NCBI GenBank assembly: GCA_038522945.1
Contig: JBCBJV010000017.1
Span: forward strand, 13,470 to 77,469
Source of the DNA: MED-G105 sp038522945
Lineage (GTDB): Bacteria; Pseudomonadota; Alphaproteobacteria; Caulobacterales; Parvularculaceae
Length of the DNA: 64,000 bases
Direction of reading: 5' to 3'
The notes beneath the pieces were generated by a model. It worked only from the letters and a program-made list of their open reading frames with translations, made no database searches and was not told the DNA's origin. Below, in pieces: positions 56,276 through 64,000 of this stretch. Every line of letters starts with the position of its first letter. Positions within the stretch are counted from its first letter, which is position 1. Position numbers and translations under genes: made by a program.

Positions 56276-57676
56276 TCAAGCGCGCCGCCAGGTTGTGCCG
56301 TCGGGACCATCTTCGATAAGCACCCCAAGCTCGGTCAATTGGTCGCGAATCTCATCGGCGCGAGCGTAGTCTTTGGCCTTCTTGGCTGCCGCCCGTTCCT
56401 CAATGAGCGCCTCGATTTGCGCAGCGTCGGGTCCGTCGGTGGTGCCTTCTTTGAACCAGGCCTCCGGGTCAGCCTGAAAGAGCCCCATTAATTGTCCCGC
56501 CGCCCGCAACCGACCAATGGCCGTGGCCTTCGCCAGGCCTTCCATTTGGTTCGCAATATCGCGCAGTTCATGGAGGCCTGCGATCGCGGCCGGCGTATTG
56601 AGATCGTCATTCAGGGACAAAACGATGCTTTCCGGCGGCGTGTCTGCGAGCGCGTCGGGCGCCTCAGAAAAAAGGCGATAAAACCGGTCAAGCTGGCGCT
56701 TGGACTGCTCGATCAGGCCTTCAGTCCATTCCAATGGCTGACGGTACTGCGCTGATAACAGCGCGAACCGCAGCGCTTCGCCCGGCCACTTTTGCAGCAG
56801 AACTTTGGGCAGAACCACATTACCAAGGGACTTGGACATTTTATCCGCCCCCATGCGCAAGAACCCATTGTGAAGCCAGTAACGCGCGAGCGGCGCGCCG
56901 TTGTTGGCACACGCAGATTGGGCGCACTCGTTTTCATGGTGCGGAAACCGCAGATCTTGCCCGCCGCCATGAATGTCAATTGTCGTGCCCAAATTCTTGT
57001 TGATCATGGCAGAGCATTCCAGATGCCAACCTGGGCGACCGCGCCCTTCCAGGCCCCATGCATCAGGTGCGGTCCAACCGGGCTCGTCATCGCTGGACGG
57101 CTTCCAGAGTACAAAGTCTGCAGCGTCTTTTTTGTACGGTGCAACTTCGACCCGCGCGCCAGCAACCATCTCGTCCTTGTCCACGTGCGATAACTGTCCG
57201 TACTCGTCATAGCTCTCAATCGAGAACAGAACATGGTCCTCGGCAACATAAGCAGCGCTTTCATCGATCAACTTAGTTATAAGCGCTTGCATATCGACGA
57301 TATGGTCCGTTGCGCGCGGTTCAAGGGTTGGCGTCAGATTATTAAAAGCAGCCGTCTCGTCTTGATAAATCTTTGCGTACTTTGTGGTGATGACGTCAAT
57401 CGGGTCACCGGTCTCACGTGAGGCCTTGATGATCTTGTCATCAATATCCGTGAAATTGCGGGCATAAATTACGTGCTCTGTCCCATAATGATGGCGCAAT
57501 AAACGGAACAGCAGATCGAAGACAATAGCCGCACGAAAGTTGCCGATATGGGCATGGTTATAGACCGTCGGCCCACAGACATACATCGTCACGCGGGATG
57601 GATCGGCGGGTGTAAAGACGCGCTTTTCGCCCGCCATTGTGTCGTGCAACATCAGGTCAGTCATAGGTATCGGCAT
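56276..57676 (-). CDS. cysS: Cysteinyl-tRNA synthetase
   Basis: 466 residues, from ATG at 57676; an internal ATG four codons on is possible. It charges tRNA-Cys. MYVCGPTVYNHAHIGNFRAA holds the first zinc-site Cys and the HIGH signature. HLECSAM and HHENECAQS complete the metal site. KMSKSLGN is the KMSKS loop. It is divergent from folE and on the same strand as the S41 pair but separated by a 186-base gap. Confidence 0.97.
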   Translation of the reverse strand: MPIPMTDLMLHDTMAGEKRVFTPADPSRVTMYVCGPTVYNHAHIGNFRAAIVFDLLFRLLRHHYGTEHVIYARNFTDIDDKIIKASRETGDPIDVITTKYAKIYQDETAAFNNLTPTLEPRATDHIVDMQALITKLIDESAAYVAEDHVLFSIESYDEYGQLSHVDKDEMVAGARVEVAPYKKDAADFVLWKPSSDDEPGWTAPDAWGLEGRGRPGWHLECSAMINKNLGTTIDIHGGGQDLRFPHHENECAQSACANNGAPLARYWLHNGFLRMGADKMSKSLGNVVLPKVLLQKWPGEALRFALLSAQYRQPLEWTEGLIEQSKRQLDRFYRLFSEAPDALADTPPESIVLSLNDDLNTPAAIAGLHELRDIANQMEGLAKATAIGRLRAAGQLMGLFQADPEAWFKEGTTDGPDAAQIEALIEERAAAKKAKDYARADEIRDQLTELGVLIEDGPDGTTWRRA

Positions 57677-57835
57677 AAGCAGTCATATATTGCAGCGCAA
57701 GGTATCACTCCCCACCTGCAGACGTTGGAGAGCGCGATTTCACTCGTATTTAGAGGAATTTGCCATGTTCACGCGTTCGAGATTTGAAATTGGCGTTGAT
57801 CTGCCCCACATATAGGCCCGTAAACCTTGTGTTTC

Positions 57836-57863
57836 CGCGATCTTCTCCCCTTGAGAAACCGCG
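57836..57863 (+). other. Hairpin in the folE leader
   Basis: CGCG-atc-TTCTC-ccctt-GAGAA-ac-CGCG is a bulged stem 36-63 bases before the folE ATG. Its position suits a regulatory leader; folE leaders in some Gram-negative bacteria carry tetrahydrofolate riboswitches. I cannot confirm the class. Confidence 0.35.
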
Positions 57864-57898
57864 AATGTGAAATCGCTTTGTAACGATAGGACAGGCCC

Positions 57899-58528
57899 AT
57901 GAATGCCATTGCCTACGGTGTATTGACGCGTGACCAGCTTAACGATGCGTCTCCTCTTGAAGAAAAGCCAAGCCGCGCGGAGGCTGAAGCAGCCGTGCGC
58001 ACGCTCATCCGATGGGCGGGTGACGATCCGACTCGCGAAGGCCTTGTTGATACGCCCAAGCGCGTTGCAAAAGCTTATGAAGAATGGTTCGAAGGGTACG
58101 AAACCGATCCTACAGAAATCCTTGCACGGACGTTTGAGGAAGTCGAAGGCTATGACGATATCGTCCTGCTGAGAGGTATCCGCCTTGAAAGCTTTTGTGA
58201 ACATCACCTGGCGCCAATTATCGGGACCGCCCACGTCGCGTATCTGCCGTCGGATCGGGTGGTTGGTATCTCTAAACTAGCACGCCTAGTAGACGGCTAC
58301 GCAAAGCGGATGCAGGTGCAGGAAAAACTGACAGCGCAAATTGCCAATGCCATCGAAAGCACGCTGAACCCGCGGGGTGTCGCTGTTCTGATTGATGCAG
58401 AACATCAATGCATGTCAACGCGCGGGGTCCACAAACATGGGGTCGGTACAGTGACCACGCGCTTCACAGGCGAATTCAAAGAAAACCACGCAATGGAAGA
58501 ACGGTTCCTTAGGCTTATCAAAGGGTAA
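57899..58528 (+). CDS. folE: GTP cyclohydrolase I
   Basis: 209 residues. It converts GTP to dihydroneopterin triphosphate, the first step of folate synthesis. Zinc ligands are in LESFCEHHLAPIIG and EHQCMSTRGV. SKLARLVDGYAKRMQVQEKLTAQIANAI is the core signature. The N-terminal 40 residues are the usual extension. Together with the pab operon at 24-27 kb, both folate precursors are made from this window. A terminator follows, so hisI has separate expression or depends on read-through. Confidence 0.96.
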   Translation: MNAIAYGVLTRDQLNDASPLEEKPSRAEAEAAVRTLIRWAGDDPTREGLVDTPKRVAKAYEEWFEGYETDPTEILARTFEEVEGYDDIVLLRGIRLESFCEHHLAPIIGTAHVAYLPSDRVVGISKLARLVDGYAKRMQVQEKLTAQIANAIESTLNPRGVAVLIDAEHQCMSTRGVHKHGVGTVTTRFTGEFKENHAMEERFLRLIKG

Positions 58529-58579
58529 ATGGCAGCTGCCATGTAATCGGCGCTGACTAACCTTGATTTGTCGATCGAT

Positions 58580-58615
58580 ACCCCGCGAAAGGCTTGCCTT
58601 TTTGCGGGGTTTTTG
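58580..58615 (+). terminator. Rho-independent terminator between folE and hisI
   Basis: ACCCCGC...GCGGGGT encloses a small internal GGC-tt-GCC stem and is followed by TTTTTGTT. It lies 52 bases after the folE stop and 14 before hisI. Confidence 0.8.
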
Positions 58616-58628
58616 TTGATAAAAGATC

Positions 58629-58991
58629 ATGGACAACAATCTCGACGAAACACGGACATTCACCCCGCAGTTTAACGCAGACGGTCTCATCCCTGCGGTC
58701 GCGACCGACGCAAAATCGGGCGAACTGCTGATGCTTGCCTGGATGAACCAGACCTCGATCGACAAGACATTAGAGACTGGCTACGCGCACTACTGGTCAA
58801 GGTCTCGACAGAAGCTTTGGCAAAAGGGCGAGACGTCCGGGCATACTCAAAAAATCGTTGAGATACGGATCGACTGCGATCAGGACACAATCCAGCTTAT
58901 CGTCGATCAAACCGGCGCAGCGTGCCATACCGGGCGCCCGACTTGTTTTTATCGAACTGTCACCGCGGACGGTAAATCACTGACGAACTGA
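58629..58991 (+). CDS. hisI: Phosphoribosyl-AMP cyclohydrolase
   Basis: 120 residues. It opens the purine ring of PR-AMP in histidine synthesis. MLAWMNQTSIDKTLETGYAHYWSRSRQKLWQKGETSGHTQKI is the conserved N-terminal part. IDCDQDTIQLIVDQTGAACHTGRPTCFYR supplies the metal-binding Cys and Asp. The hisE half is absent, so this is the monofunctional type. folE-hisI linkage is common in alphaproteobacteria. It converges on the DUF2270 gene with a 6-base gap. Confidence 0.95.
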   Translation: MDNNLDETRTFTPQFNADGLIPAVATDAKSGELLMLAWMNQTSIDKTLETGYAHYWSRSRQKLWQKGETSGHTQKIVEIRIDCDQDTIQLIVDQTGAACHTGRPTCFYRTVTADGKSLTN

Positions 58992-58997
58992 CGTCTA

Positions 58998-59732
58998 TTA
59001 CCCCATGGAAATCGGGTTCATGCGTTCTTTGAAGCGTTTTTGATCCTGTAGATAGACAAACAGTGTCAGCCCAAGAATGCTGCCATGGAACGCCAGGCCG
59101 CCGACCAACACAATTTGTCCGGAGAAAGGCCCGACGGCCATCCGCGACAGGATTTCTGCTGTTCCTGCAGCCGGCTCAGGGTGAATGATCACCTTCCCTG
59201 CGTATGCAAGCGCCTGGACCGCGAAAATCCACAAATAGTTTCGGCGCAAGCGTCGCCCGAAGGCACGCAGAAAACTGATATGATGCTCAGGACGCTCGTA
59301 GTCTTCAGCGAGGCGCTCTTGCCACTTGCCGTTGTCCTCATAGGAATCGCGCCGCAAGAGAGGGGCATAAAAGTGGATCTCCAGCCACCGGGCCCGAGCA
59401 CGCCAGACATTAAAGTAGCGGTAGCGCCGCGCTTCCAAATAAAGAAACACGGTAATCAGCACACCTACAAGTATGAGCGGCAAAGGCGAGGCACTCGGCG
59501 TTGAATAACTGATCGACAGCGCAATGCCGAGGGAGACAACGGACCAGTTCGTAGTGGCATCAAGGCGCGTGCGCCAGATCGTCGAGCGATAGACCTCCCC
59601 CCGGTAAAGGTGGGCAAGCGCTCCAATTTCAGCGCTGTTAAAGCAGTCTTCATCAGAGATGGACCGTTTCGGCGTATCGGTCATAGAGTATCGTTGTGCC
59701 GCGTCGGGCGGTGTTGTTTCGTGTTCTTGCAA
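58998..59732 (-). CDS. DUF2270 membrane protein
   Basis: 244 residues; an internal ATG (MTDTPKRS) 16 codons in is an alternative. EIGALAHLYRGEVYRSTIWRTRLDATTNWSVVSLGIAL is the family signature, and four spans can be seen, two near 75-110 and two in the C-terminal third. No catalytic motif is visible. Function of this family is unknown. It converges on hisI and is divergent from the MATE transporter gene. Confidence 0.78.
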   Translation of the reverse strand: MQEHETTPPDAAQRYSMTDTPKRSISDEDCFNSAEIGALAHLYRGEVYRSTIWRTRLDATTNWSVVSLGIALSISYSTPSASPLPLILVGVLITVFLYLEARRYRYFNVWRARARWLEIHFYAPLLRRDSYEDNGKWQERLAEDYERPEHHISFLRAFGRRLRRNYLWIFAVQALAYAGKVIIHPEPAAGTAEILSRMAVGPFSGQIVLVGGLAFHGSILGLTLFVYLQDQKRFKERMNPISMG

Positions 59733-59823
59733 AGAGCGCCAGGGCCCTCTCCCGCTTCAGTGATACGTCGCCTCGGTTGCGAGGTCTACTCCGCTCGCTT
59801 ATTTCCGCGGGACAGGTTACCCC

Positions 59824-61233
59824 ATGGCCCGCGCCGCACCTGTCGGCAACATATGCGGCAAAACGGCTCCCATGGCATCTCAAACGTCAGACAAAAAGTC
59901 GGAAATCTCCTACGCCAGCGCCCTTAAGCTCGCGATCCCGGCGTCGATCGCCGCCATGGCAACCCCGCTCCTCGGCGCGATCGATGTGTGGGCGCTTGGC
60001 CGGTCGCCTCGCCCGCTCGACATTGCCGCCGTGGGCCTCGGCTCGGTGATCTTTTCTCTCATCTATTGGACATTCGGCTTCATCCGGATGAGCGTTGCGG
60101 GCCTGACCGCTCAGGCCATGGGCGCGGGCGATGAAGCCGCCGCCAGAACCAGCCTTGCCCATGGATTTGCCATCGGCGCCCTTATCGGCACCCTTCTCCT
60201 GATCAGCCAGAGCTTGATTGGATTGGCCGCGTTCAGCCTGCTTTCCATCGGGTCAGAGGCAAGCGCCGCCACCATGGCTGCCGCACAAGAATATTTCAGT
60301 ATCCGAATTTGGGGAGCGCCATTTGCGCTGGCGACCTACGCTCTTTTCGGCTGGTTCACCGGTCGGGCACGGACGGATTTCTTGATGATCGCCAGTTTAG
60401 CCATGACCGCTCTCAATGTAGCTCTGGACTATTGGTTCGTGGTCGAACTTGAATGGGGCGCATGGGGCGTTGGCCTCGGCACACTTCTCGCAGAGATTTC
60501 TGGCTTTGCCATTTCCGTCGGGTTCGCGCTTGTGCTCATGAAACGCCACGGCGGCGTCAAAGCGCACTGGTCAAGGGGCGCCTTGCGAGACCCTGTTCGC
60601 GTTAAGCGCACGCTTTCAATCAATACTGACATTTTCATCCGTACGCTCCTTTTGGCGATCTCATTTGCCTGGTTCACCCAGCGGTCAGGCACCTTCGGGG
60701 ATGTCACCCTGGCCGCCAATCAAGCGCTGCTACAGTTATTTTTGTTCACCGGCCTTGCCCTGGACGGCACGGCCATTGCCGCAGAGACATTCGTTGGCAA
60801 CGCCCTTGGCGACGACGACCGGGTCCGCGGGCGAGCCCGCTTTTATCGCGGCATCAAAGTGACAGCCGTCCCGGCACTGGTCCTGGCCTGTGTCTTCACG
60901 CTCGCCTACCTCTTGTTTGGACGTGAGTTCGTGGCGCTGTTGGCTCCCGCAGGCGAGATCCGCGACACTGCCCTCTCCTACTTGCCGTGGATCGTCATCA
61001 GCCCGCTGGTGCTGGTCAGCGCTTTTCAGCTGGATGGTATTTTTGTGGGAGCAACCCGGGCGCGGGAAATGCGCAACGCCATGATTGTTTGTACAACGGT
61101 GCTCTTGCCGCTTTCAGTTCTGATGGCCAATGCCTTCGGCAATCATGGCCTCTGGATGGCCTTTTCGCTTTACTTTGTATTGCGCGCGATCAGCCTTGCG
61201 GTCTATTGGCCGCGGCTGACCCGGGCATTCTAG
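59824..61233 (+). CDS. MATE-family multidrug efflux transporter (DinF-like)
   Basis: 469 residues, or 453 if it starts at the internal ATG at 59872 (MASQTSDKK); AGG precedes the first ATG. About twelve spans form two bundles of six. IPASIAAMATPLLGAIDVWALGR and GFIRMSVAGLTAQAMGAGD are first-half motifs; the second half repeats the pattern (ANQALLQLFLFTGLALDGTAIAAETFVGNALGDD). MATE proteins use Na+ or H+ gradients to export cationic compounds. The Thr/Glu substitutions place it closest to DinF members. It converges on pyrD with a 12-base gap. Confidence 0.88.
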   Translation: MARAAPVGNICGKTAPMASQTSDKKSEISYASALKLAIPASIAAMATPLLGAIDVWALGRSPRPLDIAAVGLGSVIFSLIYWTFGFIRMSVAGLTAQAMGAGDEAAARTSLAHGFAIGALIGTLLLISQSLIGLAAFSLLSIGSEASAATMAAAQEYFSIRIWGAPFALATYALFGWFTGRARTDFLMIASLAMTALNVALDYWFVVELEWGAWGVGLGTLLAEISGFAISVGFALVLMKRHGGVKAHWSRGALRDPVRVKRTLSINTDIFIRTLLLAISFAWFTQRSGTFGDVTLAANQALLQLFLFTGLALDGTAIAAETFVGNALGDDDRVRGRARFYRGIKVTAVPALVLACVFTLAYLLFGREFVALLAPAGEIRDTALSYLPWIVISPLVLVSAFQLDGIFVGATRAREMRNAMIVCTTVLLPLSVLMANAFGNHGLWMAFSLYFVLRAISLAVYWPRLTRAF

Positions 61234-61245
61234 CCTTTGAGAGAT

Positions 61246-62316
61246 TTAAGCTGCTTTCGCGCCAACCGCGTCGGCGACATTTGCAAACCCATCGGTTCGC
61301 AAAAAACTCGGCAGAGCACGGACAATTCGCGCAGGCAAGCTCGGGCCTTCATAAATCATGGCTGTGTAGAGCTGCACCAGAGAGGCACCTGCAAGGATCT
61401 TTTCATAAGCCTGACGCGGCGACCCAACACCGCCAACCCCGATCAGCGGCATGTCCTGACCCAAACGTTGATGGAACTCAGCCAACACGCGTGTTGACAT
61501 TTCAAACAAAGGCGCCCCGGAAAGCCCCCCTTTCTCGCCCGTATGCGGCCCACGCAAGGTCTCCGGGCGCTCGATTGTCGTGTTGGAAACAATCAGCCCA
61601 TCGATCCCCGCCGCAAGAACCGCCGCCGCAATTTCCTCTTTGTCTCGATCAACAAGATCCGGCGCGACCTTGAGGAAAACCGGCACTTTTTGAATAAGGT
61701 CATCGCGCGCAAGCATCACCCGCGCCAGCAGGTCATCAAGAGAGGCCCGGTCCTGGAGCGCGCGAAGGCCCGGTGTATTAGGTGAGGAAATATTGACCGT
61801 ATAGAAATCAACAAGCCCTTCCAGCCCCTTAATACCGATGACATAATCTTCGGTACGGTCTTCACTGTCTTTATTGGCCCCCAGATTAATTCCCACAATT
61901 CCCGCTCGGGATGATTTCCTGTGGCGCTTCAGCCGACCGGCGATGACTTCCAGTCCGTCATTGTTAAAGCCATAGCGATTGATCACCGCCTTATCGTCGG
62001 TCAGGCGAAAAACCCGCGGCGACGGGTTGCCAGGCTGGGCGCGCGGGGTCACAGCGCCGACTTCCACAAAGCCAAATCCCAATTTCAGGCAAGGGCCAGG
62101 CACTTCCGCATTCTTGTCAAAGCCAGCCGCAAGGCCGATCGGATTTGGAAAGGAAATACCCGCCACGTCAATCGCCAGCGACTTATGACGAGGCACGCGG
62201 TAACGGGGCGCAAATGGTGTCTTCAGGGAACGGATAGTCGCTACGTGCGCCTCTTCAGGCGGAAGAAGCCTGACGCCACGCGCACCGATCTTGGCCAGCA
62301 CCTGCCGCGCGGTCAT
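61246..62316 (-). CDS. pyrD: Dihydroorotate dehydrogenase (quinone), class 2
   Basis: 356 residues. It oxidises dihydroorotate to orotate, passing electrons to ubiquinone at the inner membrane. The class 2 N-terminal helix is MTARQVLAKIGARGVRLLPPEEAH. NPIGLAAGFDKNAEVP and NRYGFNNDGLE bind FMN. FYTVNISSPNTPGLRALQ contains the catalytic Ser region of class 2. GGVGSPRQAYEKILAGASLVQLYTAMIYEGP is the FMN phosphate loop. It overlaps the DUF952 gene by 4 bases. Confidence 0.95.
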   Translation of the reverse strand: MTARQVLAKIGARGVRLLPPEEAHVATIRSLKTPFAPRYRVPRHKSLAIDVAGISFPNPIGLAAGFDKNAEVPGPCLKLGFGFVEVGAVTPRAQPGNPSPRVFRLTDDKAVINRYGFNNDGLEVIAGRLKRHRKSSRAGIVGINLGANKDSEDRTEDYVIGIKGLEGLVDFYTVNISSPNTPGLRALQDRASLDDLLARVMLARDDLIQKVPVFLKVAPDLVDRDKEEIAAAVLAAGIDGLIVSNTTIERPETLRGPHTGEKGGLSGAPLFEMSTRVLAEFHQRLGQDMPLIGVGGVGSPRQAYEKILAGASLVQLYTAMIYEGPSLPARIVRALPSFLRTDGFANVADAVGAKAA

Positions 62317-62660
62317 TGGCGCGCTCCAAACTCGAAGGCCTCGCCCTTCCAGGTCATCTCATAAACCGCGCCAACTTGATCGGCATCTAAATGCCCATAG
62401 TAATGAGGAAAGAGTGCGCCGCCACGGGAGGCTTCCCACTTTAGCCTATCGCCAAGCGCGTCTTCCGCCATTTCGAGCGCCACTAAGCCTTCCGTATCAC
62501 GATAATATAGCCGCGCAGTCTCACAAACCTGGTCTTTGCCCGATAAATGGAAAAAGCCATCTTCGTCATCGACTGGCGCCCAAGGCAGGCGACCATCGCT
62601 CTTCGCTTGCTGCCATGCTTCGGTCGACATCAGGCGATAGACAAAGCGTTGATCCGTCAT
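62313..62660 (-). CDS. DUF952 family protein
   Basis: 115 residues. The family signature is visible: VYRLMSTEAWQQAKSDGRLP, EDGFFHLSGKDQVCETARLYYRDTEGLVALEM, RLKWEASRGGALFPHYYGHLD. Structures resemble glutathione-S-transferase-associated or ADP-ribose-type folds, but I know no proven activity. It is translationally coupled to pyrD, a common arrangement in alphaproteobacteria. Confidence 0.85.
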   Translation of the reverse strand: MTDQRFVYRLMSTEAWQQAKSDGRLPWAPVDDEDGFFHLSGKDQVCETARLYYRDTEGLVALEMAEDALGDRLKWEASRGGALFPHYYGHLDADQVGAVYEMTWKGEAFEFGARQ

Positions 62661-62712
62661 GACAAGAATAATCCCCCTAAAGGCGATGGACCGGCTCGCG
62701 CAGGGCCCGGCT

Positions 62713-63576
62713 TTAGTCGTTTTCGTTGATAAACTTCCGGAGCGTTGCAGGCCCAGCCTCTAGCGCTCGCTGCAGTCCGGCCGCGCGGCGTTGTAGCGCC
62801 GCTTCATAGGCGCTTGCGGGCGTGCCTGCAATGGCGACCGCTAACGCCTCCAGCGCAACTTCACGCCATTCTTCTCGCTCGCCCGCTAGCAATCGCAAGG
62901 CGCACTCATAGGCAATGGAGACGTTTTCCGGCATCAGCGCCCGCGCGCGCAGGAATTCTTCAAAGCCTTCGTCTGGGTCAGCGCCGAAAACTGACCCTCC
63001 TCCCCGGCGAGCAACCTCAACTCGCCAGGCAGCTGACGTCGAAAGCGCCCAGGCATTTTCCTGATCAATCGCAAGAGCCGCATCGATTTCCCGTCGAGCC
63101 CGGGACGGCAGATTCAAAAAGAGTGCTTTCACCGCCGACATATTGCCTGCCCTGAGGGAGAGCGCGATGGCGGCCTGGAGGTGCGCTTCAACGAGATCAG
63201 GATTTGCCTCGATCCCTGCCTCTGCCAGATCCAGGGCTTTATTGGCTGTCCGCCGCGCAGTCTTACGGTCTTGCTCAAAGTAAGCCTCGGCATTCAGCGC
63301 CCTGGCAGCGAGAACAAAATTGGCTGCTATTACAGCGGAACCGGACTGCGCCGCCTCCGCGGCAAGAGCGGCCTCCTCAGCGGCGGTCAGGAAATCGCCT
63401 GCCTGAAACAGAGTAAAGGCTTGCCCGTCGGCAAGTTGAGGCTCGGACATCGCCGCCGCCTGCGGCTCCTGCGAGATGCTCGCCAAAACCCGCGTCGGGA
63501 TGCCGAACACAAAGACCACCGCCAATAGACAAAAGCCAAATCGCTTCGATGTGGATACGTTAAAATCTGAAGACAT
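62713..63576 (-). CDS. Exported alpha-helical repeat (TPR/Sel1-like) protein
   Basis: 287 residues. A signal peptide (FGFCLLAVVFVFGIPTRVLA) is followed by Ala-rich helical repeats: AFTLFQAGDFLTAAEEAALAAEAA, AANKALDLAEAGIEANPDLVEAHLQAAIALSLRAG and IDAALAIDQENAWALSTSAAWRVEVARRGG. A TPR-like solenoid is likely. It sits after the DUF952 gene by a 52-base gap on the same strand. Family and role are not recognised. Confidence 0.8.
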   Translation of the reverse strand: MSSDFNVSTSKRFGFCLLAVVFVFGIPTRVLASISQEPQAAAMSEPQLADGQAFTLFQAGDFLTAAEEAALAAEAAQSGSAVIAANFVLAARALNAEAYFEQDRKTARRTANKALDLAEAGIEANPDLVEAHLQAAIALSLRAGNMSAVKALFLNLPSRARREIDAALAIDQENAWALSTSAAWRVEVARRGGGSVFGADPDEGFEEFLRARALMPENVSIAYECALRLLAGEREEWREVALEALAVAIAGTPASAYEAALQRRAAGLQRALEAGPATLRKFINEND

Positions 63577-63894
63577 GAAAGATACCGTTCAAGGTTGGCC
63601 AATCCAATTTACTGTCAATACCTTACCCTACGCATAAATGCGACAAGCCGTTCTCTCCATGCGGTAAATTTGATTGAAGTTGATTGAGGCAATACCGGTC
63701 CGCCAAAATCGATACGGGCAGCACAGAACATTCTCGACGAAGTGCGCGCGAAACGCGGCAGAGTGACTCGCCATTCTGACGTGCCCGGATTAGGTTGTTT
63801 TTGTGGTCAGGGATGACGCGGATCACCGGCAAAACGGTGAGCGAACGAGTCCCACCTCAAGAGGGCATGATTGGTTAATTGGAGAGATAACCCC
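63577..63894. other. Intergenic region before the exported protein at 63895
   Basis: 318 bases separate divergent genes. It holds a short hairpin TCACCG-gcaaaa-CGGTGA at 63823-63840 and the ribosome site GGAGAGAT. Otherwise I see nothing gene-like; the 69-codon minus frame here has no ribosome site or gene-like composition. Confidence 0.4.
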
Positions 63895-64000
63895 ATGTCT
63901 AAGCTCAACTCACTGACAGTTTCTTGCGTTGCCGTTGCGTCTTCATTCGCTTTGCTTGCCACCTCAGCAATGGCAGGCGATAGCCCTTATGATGTTTACT
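63895..64000 (+). CDS. Exported protein, N-terminus only
   Basis: ATG at 63895 has GGAGAGATAACCCC upstream. The visible 35 residues are MSKLNSLTVSCVAVASSFALLATSAMA followed by GDSPYDVY, a signal peptide with a clear AMA-G cleavage site. The rest lies beyond the window, so the product cannot be assigned. Confidence 0.7.
   Translation, partial: MSKLNSLTVSCVAVASSFALLATSAMAGDSPYDVY

Noticed and set aside
57740..58234. A 164-codon minus-strand frame opposite folE
   Set aside because: Antisense to conserved folE coding sequence; no family features.
63623..63832. A 69-codon minus-strand frame before the last gene
   Set aside because: No ribosome site, no membrane or domain features, and composition like noncoding DNA.

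Overview
The window reads as chromosomal core sequence of a free-living, probably marine alphaproteobacterium. I infer this from several lines: a complete Tad/Flp pilus locus in Caulobacter order (flp-cpaABCDEF-tadBC), an electron-transfer flavoprotein:ubiquinone oxidoreductase, TTAA-N7-TTAA sites like those bound by CtrA, a TonB receptor with the DEIVVTGSRI-type N-terminus, a folE-hisI pair, and a cysG-DUF2849-cysI-DUF934-cysH sulfur operon. A Caulobacterales, Hyphomonadaceae or Parvularcula-like host would fit, but I cannot fix the genus. Genes are densely packed, with many 1-4 base overlaps. I saw no rRNA, tRNA, CRISPR array, insertion sequence or prophage.

Regions. 0-8 kb: S49 peptidase, polyprenyl diphosphate synthase, a MraY/WecA-type sugar-phosphate transferase, ispE, a large TPR lipoprotein and ETF-QO, so isoprenoid, envelope and respiratory functions. 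8-12 kb: YhhN protein, uracil-DNA glycosylase, soluble lytic transglycosylase. 12-22.7 kb: the Tad pilus locus on the minus strand, followed by a Crp-family regulator and a stand-alone copy of the CpaC N-terminal domain. 22.8-27 kb: pabB-pabA-pabC ending in an acyl/aryl-CoA-ligase-like gene. 27-31 kb: AI-2E-type exporter, a 31-residue membrane protein, then oxyR divergent from ahpC-ahpD. 31-36 kb: methyltransferase, TonB receptor, hydrolase. 36-42 kb: assimilatory sulfate reduction operon with an embedded glutathione S-transferase, and a divergent LysR gene.

42-48 kb: three tandem translationally coupled single-span membrane proteins, then TetR and a Rieske oxygenase with clear operators, and an acyl-CoA carboxylase beta subunit. 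48-56 kb is more accessory: a winged-helix/TPR regulator divergent from an S41 peptidase, an IscU-like protein, a lower-GC patch with an immunity-like gene and a frameshifted small gene, a palindromic repeat element, a pirin, and a lipoprotein plus S41 lipoprotein pair. 56-64 kb returns to housekeeping: cysS, folE, hisI, a DUF2270 protein, a MATE transporter, pyrD, a DUF952 protein, a repeat-rich exported protein and the start of another exported protein.

No single dramatic new defence or mobile system is evident. The best candidates for undescribed biology are the pab-ligase operon, the three-gene membrane cassette, the 31-residue membrane protein, the CtrA-type sites between the TonB receptor and the hydrolase, and the immunity-like patch at 51.9-52.7 kb.
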